Source of the DNA: Clostridium vitabionis
Lineage (GTDB): Bacteria > Bacillota > Clostridia > Lachnospirales > Lachnospiraceae
Direction of reading: 5' to 3'
DNA length: 64,000 nt
NCBI RefSeq assembly: GCF_015351765.1
Contig: NZ_JADKQA010000001.1
Location: forward strand, 1-64,000
The notes under the pieces are model-generated. The model made no database searches and was not told the DNA's origin. It was given only the letters and a program-made list of their open reading frames with translations. A program made the position numbers and the translations under genes. Position 1 is the first letter of the stretch. Every line of letters starts with the position of its first letter. This document shows positions 15,341 to 22,994 of this stretch, piece by piece.

Positions 15341-18178
15341 ATGACAGATGCAGAACAGCGTGAAGCTGCGCGGCAGTTTATCAATAAATGGTTATCCGGC
15401 GGAGATGAAAAGCAGGACTGCCATCCTTACTGGATTCAGCTACTCCAGAACGTTTTTGGAGTAAACAATGTGACAGAGTATATCCAGTTTGAGAAGCCAG
15501 TGAAGCTTCCGGAGGGCGATGGCAAAGTCCACACCCGTTATATTGACGGCTATATTCCAGAAGTCAAAGCCCTGATTGAACAGAAGGGATCTGTGCATAA
15601 ACTGGATGAGAAGGAGCCGCAGTCCGGCGGAGAAATGCTGACACCGTATGAGCAGGCAAAGCGGTACAATGACAATCTTCCATACAAGGAAAAGGCCCGC
15701 TGGATTGTGACCAGCAACTTTCAGAATATTTGGATTTATGACATGGATGCGGCAGTCCCGGAGCCGACAAAGATAGAGCTTCCGGATCTGCAGACCAAGT
15801 ACTCTCTGCTCGATTTTCTGGTCAAGAAGGATGTTAAAGAGATCTCGCATGAAATGGAGATTTCTATCAAAGCCGGAACAATCGTAGGCAAACTCTATGA
15901 TGCACTGATCAAACAGTACAAAGATCCACAGAATGAGTATTCACTGAAAAGTCTGAATGCTCTCTGTGTCCGTCTGGTTTTCTGTCTGTATGCAGAGGAT
16001 TCCGGAATCTTCGGCGAGAAGGGAATGTTCCATGATTATCTCCAGACCTTCAGAACCGAGCGGATGAGAAATGCACTGATTGATCTTTTCCGCGTACTGG
16101 ATCAGAAGCCGGAGGAGAGAGATCCCTATCTGGAGCCGGAACTTGCTGCGTTTCCTTACGTCAACGGCGGACTTTTCAGAGATGAGAATATTGAGATTCC
16201 CATGTTTACGGATGAGATCCGTGAACTCCTTCTCAGAGAAGCAAGTGAGAACTTCGACTGGTCAGACATCAGCCCGACCATCTTCGGCGCGGTTTTTGAA
16301 TCCACCTTGAATCCGGAGACAAGACGTTCCGGTGGGATGCACTTTACCTCGATTGAGAACATTCACAAGGTCATTGATCCATTGTTCCTTGATGATCTGA
16401 AAGCAGAGCTTCAGGAAATCAAGTCGATATCTGTACTGCGTACACGCACGTCGAGACTAGAGACATATCAGGAAAAATTGGCGTCGTTGGAGTTCCTGGA
16501 TCCCGCCGCGGGTTCTGGAAACTTCCTTACTGAGACGTATCTTTCGATTCGTCGTCTGGAGAATGAAGCGATTGAGGCAATGGAACATGGGCAAATGATG
16601 ATCGGTGAGGTTAAGAATCCAATCAAGGTTTCCATAAGTCAGTTTCATGGTATTGAGATCAATGATTTCGCAGTTACCGTCGCAAAGACAGCGCTCTGGA
16701 TTGCTGAGAGCCAGATGATGAAGGAGACGGAGAACATTCTCTACGGTGTCCATCTGGAGTTCCTGCCATTAAAAACGAATGCGAACATCATTGAGGAAAA
16801 TGCGTTGCGGATTGACTGGAATGACGTGATTCCGGCACAGAAGCTGAATTACATCATGGGAAATCCGCCGTTTGTAGGGAAAAAAGAGCAAACGGCAAAA
16901 CAAAAACAAGAGGTGTTTGATGCTTTCGATAATAGGAAAGGTGTTGGAATACTGGACTATGTATGCTGTTGGTACATTAAAGCAATTAAATTTATTGGTC
17001 AATCGAAGGTAAAATGTGCTTTTGTATCTACAAACAGTATTACGCAGGGAGAGCAGGTGCCTGTACTATGGCCAATATTACGGGAGGAAGGATTAAGAAT
17101 TATTTTTGCTTACCGAACTTTTCGATGGGATAGCGAAGCAGATATTAAGGCGCATGTGCATTGCGTTATCATTGGATTCACAAATGCTATAAACGCAAAT
17201 AATAGCGTAAGGAAAATTTTTGATGGTGATGAAGTTAGAGCAGTAAAGGAAATTAATCCATATTTGATCAATGGTCCGTTTATCATCGTTGCAGCGAGGA
17301 CAAAACCTCTCTGTGATGTCCCACGTATGGTATATGGGAGTATGCCGATAGATGATGGTGCATTTACGCTAGAGGAGGAAGATGTTGAAAAAATCTTATC
17401 AGAAAATCCTAAATGCAAGTGTTATATCAGAGATTATGCGGGTGGTGCAGAACTTCTGAAAAATAAAAAACATTGGTGCTTATGGCTAGTTGACGCTGAT
17501 CCTAATGAAATCAAAAAGTCTCCAAGTATTGTCGAGAGAATAGAAAGAGTAAAGGTGTTTCGTGAAAAAAGTGGTCGTCCGCAGACAAAGCAAGCAGCTC
17601 AATTTCCGATGCTGTTTGGTGAAATAAGACAGCCGAATAGCGATATGCTCGTATTTCCTAAAGTTTCCTCGGAAAAGCGCAGATATATACCAATATCATT
17701 TGTAAAGCCGTCTACTATTATTAGTGGAAGTGCTTTGATGATTGCAGATGCAGATGACTACATGTTTGGAGTATTAAGTTCCAATGTCCATAATGCTTGG
17801 ATGAGAGTGGTCGCAGGACGAATGAAGTCAGACTATCAATATTCAGCAAGTAATGTGTACAATACATTTCCTTGGCCGAATCCTACAGAATCGCAAAAAA
17901 AGGCTATTGAATTAACGGCACAAGGCATCTTGGATGCGAGAGCCAAATATCCGAATAGTAGTTTAGCAGCTTTATATGATCCATTAACAATGCCACCAGA
18001 ACTGCGGAAAGCACACACTTTGAATGATATAGCCGTGATGCACGCATATGGATTTTCCACGAATATGACAGAATCTGACTGTGTGGCAGAACTGATGAAG
18101 ATGTATCAGAGTCTTGTTGCAGATACTAAAAGCGTTTGGAATCGACACGAACTATGTAGTGTCTGCTCAATAGCGTAG
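15341..18178 (+). CDS. type IIG (MmeI-like) restriction-modification enzyme, 3' end altered by IS1182
   Basis: A 945-residue fused enzyme. The N-terminus has a PD-(D/E)xK-like nuclease motif (D69 in RYIDGY, E80-Q-K82 in LIEQKG). A helical linker follows to about 370. The adenine methyltransferase has motif I LDPAAGSGNFL (D387) and motif IV NPPF (508-511). The last third (about 600-900) is the target recognition region, with FPWPNP near its end. The final codons after MYQSLVADTKSVWNRHEL come from the IS1182 left end, which begins at 18157 and supplies the stop. Related proteins end close to that point, so activity may survive. The small ribbon-helix-helix gene is immediately upstream. Confidence 0.85.
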   Translation: MTDAEQREAARQFINKWLSGGDEKQDCHPYWIQLLQNVFGVNNVTEYIQFEKPVKLPEGDGKVHTRYIDGYIPEVKALIEQKGSVHKLDEKEPQSGGEMLTPYEQAKRYNDNLPYKEKARWIVTSNFQNIWIYDMDAAVPEPTKIELPDLQTKYSLLDFLVKKDVKEISHEMEISIKAGTIVGKLYDALIKQYKDPQNEYSLKSLNALCVRLVFCLYAEDSGIFGEKGMFHDYLQTFRTERMRNALIDLFRVLDQKPEERDPYLEPELAAFPYVNGGLFRDENIEIPMFTDEIRELLLREASENFDWSDISPTIFGAVFESTLNPETRRSGGMHFTSIENIHKVIDPLFLDDLKAELQEIKSISVLRTRTSRLETYQEKLASLEFLDPAAGSGNFLTETYLSIRRLENEAIEAMEHGQMMIGEVKNPIKVSISQFHGIEINDFAVTVAKTALWIAESQMMKETENILYGVHLEFLPLKTNANIIEENALRIDWNDVIPAQKLNYIMGNPPFVGKKEQTAKQKQEVFDAFDNRKGVGILDYVCCWYIKAIKFIGQSKVKCAFVSTNSITQGEQVPVLWPILREEGLRIIFAYRTFRWDSEADIKAHVHCVIIGFTNAINANNSVRKIFDGDEVRAVKEINPYLINGPFIIVAARTKPLCDVPRMVYGSMPIDDGAFTLEEEDVEKILSENPKCKCYIRDYAGGAELLKNKKHWCLWLVDADPNEIKKSPSIVERIERVKVFREKSGRPQTKQAAQFPMLFGEIRQPNSDMLVFPKVSSEKRRYIPISFVKPSTIISGSALMIADADDYMFGVLSSNVHNAWMRVVAGRMKSDYQYSASNVYNTFPWPNPTESQKKAIELTAQGILDARAKYPNSSLAALYDPLTMPPELRKAHTLNDIAVMHAYGFSTNMTESDCVAELMKMYQSLVADTKSVWNRHELCSVCSIA

Positions 18179-19813
18179 AATGCAATATTTACTGACAATA
18201 ACGGCGGATTGCGGTATAATAAGTGCAAAGATTTTTGCAATTTCTCCTAATTTCTTTGCACTTATTGATATATCCGAGGCAGTCCGCCATGTACAAAAAA
18301 CCGTCCGAGCACCAGATTTCGATTTTTGATTTCAACCAGAGCTGTGGAACACCGCTGGATGAAAACAATGAATGGGTCCGGCTTGCAAATGCCATCGACT
18401 GGACAAGCCTGGAAAAAGTGTACGCTTCTCTCTTTCCCTCACACGAAGGACGGCAGGCCTTTCCTCTGCGTGTTGCTCTCGGTGCTCTGATCATTCAGAA
18501 ACGTGAGGGGCTTTCTGACCGCAGGCTGGTTAAGGAAGTCGCCCAAAACCCGTATTACCAGTACTTCATTGGTATGGACCGGTTTTCGGACACCTGCCCG
18601 TTCAAGCCGACAGTTCTCGTGTATTTTCGCCGCAGGCTGGATTCCCGTTTTCTGATGATGGCGAATGAAGAATACCTTGCTGCAGGCGCTGCCACGCCGG
18701 AACATGCCGGCGATAAACCGGAAAAATCCGCCGACGGGGAGAACGTGGGGACTTTCATTCTGGATGCCACCTGTTCTCCGTCCAACATCAAGTATCCTCA
18801 GGACTTTGTGCTTCTCAATGATGCCAGGGAGAAGCTCGAAGAGATGATTGACTATTTCCATCACCAGTATCATCCATGGACGAAGCCCAGAACATACCGG
18901 AGGCGCGCAAGAAAAGAATATCTTGCCATGGCGAAAGCCAAAAAACGCCCGACGAAGAAGCTCCGGAGCCTGATCCGTAAGCAGCTTGGCTGCCTGAATC
19001 GCGATCTGCGGTATCTGGAGGCATACATGACAGAAGGCTATGCCCTGCCACAGAAGTATATTGACTGCTATCTGACCGTCCAGAAGCTGTACGAACAGCA
19101 GAAGTACATGTTTGATAACAACACTCACAGAGTGGATGACCGGATTGTGAGCATCAGCCAGCCGTATATCCGTCCCATCGTGCGCGGCAAAGCCAAGTCT
19201 CCCGTGGAGTTTGGCGCCAAGTATGATGTCAGCATTGACGAAAAGGGCCACGCCCGCCTGGAGAAGCTCCAGTTTGATCCTTACAATGAGAGCTCTGTCC
19301 TGCAGGATGCGGTAGAACGTTATAAGGAACGCACCGGGCATTATCCGGTACGGGTTCTTGTTGACCAGATCTACAGGACAAGGGCGAACCGTGCTTACTG
19401 TAAAGAGCACGGCATCCGCATCTCCGGCCCGAGACTGGGGCGTCCCGCAGCCGATCATAAGGCTAACCGGGAGGAGTATAAAGACAACACTGACCGGATC
19501 GAGGTAGAGCGCTTCTTCAGCAGGGAGAAGCGTTGTAACGGCGCTGGTCTCATTATGACCAGACTGGCTGAAACAACACTGGCATCTATCGCATTATCAG
19601 TCTATGTCACCAACCTCTTCGCAATTCCTACAGGGAATCTTTTTGTGCTTTATTTTGCGGACTGCGGATACGGGCCGGAAACAGCGCAGTTCATCGAAAT
19701 GGACGATGCAACGTGAGCAATTCGCCAGAATTCCGGGCTGCACTGTACGGTTGGCAGCCGTCCAGATACCTTTGCAGTTTGCTAAAATTGGACCCAATGT
19801 TGAGCAGACACTA
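18157..19813 (+). mobile_element. IS1182-family insertion sequence
   Basis: Perfect terminal inverted repeats TAGTGTCTGCTCAA (18157-18170) and its complement (19800-19813) bound a 1,657-bp element with one transposase gene. CTATG before the left end and TATG overlapping the right junction could be a short target duplication. It sits in the 3' end of the type IIG gene. Confidence 0.88.
18289..19716 (+). CDS. IS1182-family transposase
   Basis: A 475-residue transposase starting MYKKPSEHQISIFDFNQSCG, the usual IS1182 start. The N-terminal domain (PLRVALGALIIQKREGLSDRRLV ... YFIGMDRF) is family-typical. The catalytic residues are D in FILDATCSPSNIKYPQD, D in VLVDQIYRTRANR and E in DRIEVERFFSREKR. 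The C-terminus, with LAETTLASIALSVYVTNLF, is complete. Probably active. Confidence 0.92.
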   Translation: MYKKPSEHQISIFDFNQSCGTPLDENNEWVRLANAIDWTSLEKVYASLFPSHEGRQAFPLRVALGALIIQKREGLSDRRLVKEVAQNPYYQYFIGMDRFSDTCPFKPTVLVYFRRRLDSRFLMMANEEYLAAGAATPEHAGDKPEKSADGENVGTFILDATCSPSNIKYPQDFVLLNDAREKLEEMIDYFHHQYHPWTKPRTYRRRARKEYLAMAKAKKRPTKKLRSLIRKQLGCLNRDLRYLEAYMTEGYALPQKYIDCYLTVQKLYEQQKYMFDNNTHRVDDRIVSISQPYIRPIVRGKAKSPVEFGAKYDVSIDEKGHARLEKLQFDPYNESSVLQDAVERYKERTGHYPVRVLVDQIYRTRANRAYCKEHGIRISGPRLGRPAADHKANREEYKDNTDRIEVERFFSREKRCNGAGLIMTRLAETTLASIALSVYVTNLFAIPTGNLFVLYFADCGYGPETAQFIEMDDAT

Positions 19814-19893
19814 TGTAAAAAGGAAAGCCCGGGAGATCAGCGACCAGATGAACCCGAAGGTGCGGAAGGTCAGGATATAGGAGGGAAAGCAAG

Positions 19894-20130
19894 ATGGCAC
19901 GCGGAAGACGTAAGGTCAACACAGACACACTAGATGCAAAGATCGAACAGCAGAAGGCTGCTCTGGAGAAAGCAAAAGCGAAATACGAAGCAGAGAAAGA
20001 AACGCTGGCAGAGCTGATCAAACTCCGCAATGAGATGCGGAAGGAAGAACTTATGGAAGCTGTTATAAAAAGTGATCGCTCTTACGCGGAGATCATGGCG
20101 TTTATTAAAGGCGCTCCGGAGACAGAATAA
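19894..20130 (+). CDS. small coiled-coil protein of mobile-element type
   Basis: A 78-residue basic protein: MARGRRKVNTDTLDAKIEQQ followed by a long heptad-rich helix (KAALEKAKAKYEAEKETLAELIKLRNEMRKEE) and a C-terminal YAEIMAFIKG. Such proteins are common on clostridial conjugative elements, with no known role. ATG 19894 has a strong ribosome binding site (TAGGAGG). Before the IS insertion it probably followed the type IIG gene closely; a short reading frame ending KVRKVRI-stop at about 19880 lies between. Confidence 0.6.
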   Translation: MARGRRKVNTDTLDAKIEQQKAALEKAKAKYEAEKETLAELIKLRNEMRKEELMEAVIKSDRSYAEIMAFIKGAPETE

Positions 20131-20134
20131 AGAA

Positions 20135-20174
20135 AACAGCCAGTAATAGGTAAGTGAGACCGCTACTGGCTGTT
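20135..20174 (+). terminator. hairpin terminator after the coiled-coil gene
   Basis: AACAGCCAGTA (20135-20145) pairs perfectly with TACTGGCTGTT (20164-20174). The T-run is weak. It lies just past the stop codon at 20130. Confidence 0.6.
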
Positions 20175-20262
20175 GATTGGTTGAGTGTCAAAAAGGCTGG
20201 AAGTTAAGTGTATTGATTTGTAAAGCGAGATAAAGTTTCTCAACTCAACAAAATTGAATGGT

Positions 20263-20601
20263 TCACTCTGTCAGTCGATTCTCCTCGCCCCAAACACAGA
20301 GCTGATCCAGCACAGTCATCAGCGATTTTCCTCGTTCCGAAAGCGTATATTCCACCTTCGGCGGGATCTGCGGATACTCGGTGCGGACGATCAGTTTGTC
20401 AGCTTCCAGTTCTTTGAGATTCGTGCTGAGGGTCTTGTCGGAAATGGTTTTCAGATACCGTTTCAGCTCATTGAACCGCACGGTTTCAAACTCCATCAGA
20501 CAATAGAGAATGACCATCTTGTGCTTGCCGGAGATCAGCGACAGCGTGTAGGCAAAGCCGGTGTCCTCGAAATTGGCGTTCTCAATATAATTTTTTATCA
20601 T
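20263..20601 (-). CDS. HxlR-family transcriptional regulator
   Basis: A 112-residue winged-helix protein: FAYTLSLISGKHKMVILYCLME, FNELKRYLKTISDKTLSTNLKELEADKLI, EYPQIPPKVEYTLSERGKSL, then LDQLCVWGEEN. These are the HxlR family marks. ATG at 20601 has AGAGGAAAG upstream; an ATG ten codons earlier has none. It is divergent from a flavin reductase-like gene, a common pairing in which HxlR proteins respond to redox or electrophile stress. Confidence 0.9.
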   Translation of the reverse strand: MIKNYIENANFEDTGFAYTLSLISGKHKMVILYCLMEFETVRFNELKRYLKTISDKTLSTNLKELEADKLIVRTEYPQIPPKVEYTLSERGKSLMTVLDQLCVWGEENRLTE

Positions 20602-20721
20602 TTCACTTTCCTCTAAGATAGTACCTATCATAATTATCAGTACTTGAATTTATAATTTGCGTGGATATAATTATAAGCAGGATGAACAGTCCTGTCAATC
20701 TGATCACAAGGAGAAGTTAGC
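20602..20721. promoter_or_regulatory. divergent promoter region with HxlR-type half sites
   Basis: The 120-bp space between the divergent genes is AT-rich and holds AGTAC (about 20619) and GTACT (about 20640) as an inverted pair about 20 bases apart. This is where an HxlR regulator would be expected to bind. The downstream gene has an AAGGAGAAG ribosome binding site before ATG 20722. Confidence 0.4.
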
Positions 20722-21288
20722 ATGAGAACAAAACTGAAAATCACCGAGGGCATTTTCCCAATGCCGGTTCTGATGGTTGCGACTTATAACGAGGACGGCA
20801 GCGTGAACGTCATGAATGCCGCGTGGGGAACGATGCAGGAGAGGGACACCGTCGCCTTGAACCTCACCGAGACTCATAAAACCGTGCAGAACATCAAAGC
20901 GCGGGGCGCGTTTACCGTCAGCATTGCCGATGCCGCCCACATGGTGGAAGCGGACTATTTCGGCGTGGAGTCCGGCAATAAAGTAGGCGACAAATTTGCC
21001 CGCAGCGGTCTGACCGCAAGCAAAGCCGAAGCCGTCGATGCGCCGGTCATCAACGAGTTCCCGATTTGTCTGGAGTGCAAGTTCATCGAGTATCAGAACA
21101 ATGAATACGGATGCGGCGTCATCGGTAAGGTAGTCAATGTCACTGCCGATGAAAGCGTTATGGTGGACGGAAAAATTGATATGTCTAAGGTCAATGCCAT
21201 CGCATTTGACCCCTATACCCACGGTTATTACAAGGTCACCGAGCGTGTGGGCGAGGCGTTCCGCGACGGCTTGAAGCTGAAAAAGTAA
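20722..21288 (+). CDS. flavin reductase family protein
   Basis: A 188-residue FMN-binding split-barrel protein. FPMPVLMVATYNEDGSVNVMNAAWGTMQ and LNLTETHKTVQNIKARGAFTVSIA form the FMN-binding core of flavin reductase-like (DIM6/NTAB) proteins. The anaerobe members act as NAD(P)H:flavin or quinone oxidoreductases. It is divergent from an HxlR regulator that probably controls it. Confidence 0.88.
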   Translation: MRTKLKITEGIFPMPVLMVATYNEDGSVNVMNAAWGTMQERDTVALNLTETHKTVQNIKARGAFTVSIADAAHMVEADYFGVESGNKVGDKFARSGLTASKAEAVDAPVINEFPICLECKFIEYQNNEYGCGVIGKVVNVTADESVMVDGKIDMSKVNAIAFDPYTHGYYKVTERVGEAFRDGLKLKK

Positions 21289-21296
21289 GGTGTGCA

Positions 21297-21333
21297 AAGA
21301 AGGAGCTTTCGCATAAGCGAAGGCTCCTTCTTA
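21297..21333 (+). terminator. intrinsic terminator
   Basis: AAGAAGGAGC-TTTCGC pairs with GCGAAGGCTCCTTCTT around ATAA, with one bulge, 8 bases after the flavin reductase stop. Confidence 0.75.
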
Positions 21334-21501
21334 AAATATGCGGATTTCACAAATGCCGATGTACTGATCGCTAACTCCCGTGCCAGTTCATATAGGCTGC
21401 GGATGGATTCCATGACCGTATGCCACGAAAGATCTGTTGATTTGAATGCATAGAATGATTATAATGAATAGAAAGAAGACAAGAATGAATAGAGGGCTGT
21501 G

Positions 21502-22845
21502 ATGAATATGAAATTTGAAGAAAGTTCTTCTGTTGAATTGAAATCTGAATATGTAGAAGATGTGAAGAAGGAAGTAGTTGCTTTTGCCAATTCACAAGGA
21601 GGAACCATATATATTGGCGTGACAGATTACGGAGAAGTATGTGGCGTTGATAATTATGATGAGATATCAAACCGTATTTCTTCGATGGTAAGAGACGCAA
21701 TAAAACCGGATCTGACAAGATTTGTCCAATATGAAAGGCTGCTGATCGATGGCAAAACCGTTGTTAAGGTGCAGGTGCAGGAGGGGAGTAACAAGCCGTA
21801 TTATATTGCAAAACATGGGTTAAAACCTTCCGGGGTATATGTTCGTCAGGGGAATGAATCGGCGCAGGCCTCGGAGGATGCTATCCGACAAATGATTAAA
21901 ATATCGGATGGCGATAGCTTTGAAGAACGCCGTTCTATTTTACAGAAATTAACATTTGATGAACTGCGGAAGGAGTTTAAAAACAGAGGAATAACGCTGG
22001 ATACGCTTAAGGAAAAGACACTTGGGATTGTTGATCATAATGGGCTGTATACAAATCTTGGATTGCTGTTATCGGATGAGTGCCCATATACAATAAAGTG
22101 CGCAGTATTTGGAGGGACTGATAAAGTAAAGTTTATCGATAGAAAAGAGTTCGGCGGATCTATATTTAGGCAGATGGCAGATTGTTATGAATATTTAGAC
22201 TTGAACAATCCTACCAGTGCGTCCTTTGAGGGCCTATACAGAAATGATCACAGAGATTTTCCGGAAAATGCAGTAAGAGAAGCTTTGTTAAACAGCCTGG
22301 TGCATCGTGATTACTCATACAGTGCCAGCACATTGATTAGTATTTACTCGGATCGCATGGAATTTGTTTCTGTGGGAGGTCTGCTGCCGGGAATTCAGAT
22401 CCAGGACGTATTGCTGGGGCTGTCTATCTGCAGAAATAAAAGGCTTGCAGATATTTTTTATCGAATGAAGTTAATTGAAGCTTACGGAACCGGCATTCAG
22501 AAAATATTCAGTGCATATGCAGGCCAGGCGAGGCAGCCTGATATAGAAACCGGACCTAATTCTTTTAAATTGGTTTTGCCTAGATGCGGAGAAGAAATAG
22601 ATGAAAATGAACCTCTGCTCCCCGCGGAACAGCAGATCATGGAGCTGCTTACAAACAAAAACTTCATAACGCGTTCAGAAGTAAATGAAGTTCTTGGAGT
22701 GAGCCAGGCTACTGCCAGCAGGTTATTGAAGCAAATGATTGCTAAAGGTCGAATTGAAAAATATGGGAGAGGAAAAAATACAAAATACGGGAAGTGCGGG
22801 AAGAAAAAGTCTGAAAATGGAAGACTTTATCCGCAAGGCAATTAA
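21502..22845 (+). CDS. AlbA_2/Schlafen-type ATP-binding transcriptional regulator
   Basis: A 447-residue protein. The N-terminal AlbA_2 domain is seen in FEESSSVELKSEYVEDVKKEVVAFANSQGGTIYIGVTDYGEVCGV. A middle region is followed by the HATPase-like C-terminal domain typical of the family (FPENAVREALLNSLVHRDYS, MEFVSVGGLLPG, RNKRLADIFYRMKLIEAYGTGI). A terminal winged helix (MELLTNKNFITRSEVNEVLGVSQATASRLLKQM) and a basic tail end it. These are predicted DNA-binding proteins, frequent in genomic islands; no function is firmly known. ATG 21502 was chosen over GTG 21499 and has AGAGG upstream. Confidence 0.85.
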   Translation: MNMKFEESSSVELKSEYVEDVKKEVVAFANSQGGTIYIGVTDYGEVCGVDNYDEISNRISSMVRDAIKPDLTRFVQYERLLIDGKTVVKVQVQEGSNKPYYIAKHGLKPSGVYVRQGNESAQASEDAIRQMIKISDGDSFEERRSILQKLTFDELRKEFKNRGITLDTLKEKTLGIVDHNGLYTNLGLLLSDECPYTIKCAVFGGTDKVKFIDRKEFGGSIFRQMADCYEYLDLNNPTSASFEGLYRNDHRDFPENAVREALLNSLVHRDYSYSASTLISIYSDRMEFVSVGGLLPGIQIQDVLLGLSICRNKRLADIFYRMKLIEAYGTGIQKIFSAYAGQARQPDIETGPNSFKLVLPRCGEEIDENEPLLPAEQQIMELLTNKNFITRSEVNEVLGVSQATASRLLKQMIAKGRIEKYGRGKNTKYGKCGKKKSENGRLYPQGN

Positions 22846-22904
22846 CGCGTAACAGGGTTAAGAAGGTACTTCTTGCGTAATTTAAGATACGATACGAGAA
22901 AGAG

Positions 22905-22992
22905 GAGAGGGCAAAGCGCGAGTTTAGTGCGAGCTATGTAAATTTGCTAAGTGAGGACAAGCGAAAGCGCTGTCCTCACTTAGCAAATTTGC
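22905..22992. repeat. intergenic repeat family A, copy 1
   Basis: Contains GCGCGAGTTTAGTGCGAGC and TATGTAAATTTGCTAAG, matching copies at 34790-34941 and (reverse) 53791-53840. The second half forms the long hairpin 22940-22990. Confidence 0.6.
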
Positions 22993-22994
22993 TT
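22940..22994. terminator. long hairpin terminator between convergent genes
   Basis: A nearly perfect stem of about 23 bp (22940-22963 with 22968-22990, one bulged A) is followed by GCTTTT. It separates the AlbA_2 gene from the convergent ABC permease gene and contains part of intergenic repeat family A (22905-22992). Confidence 0.75.
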
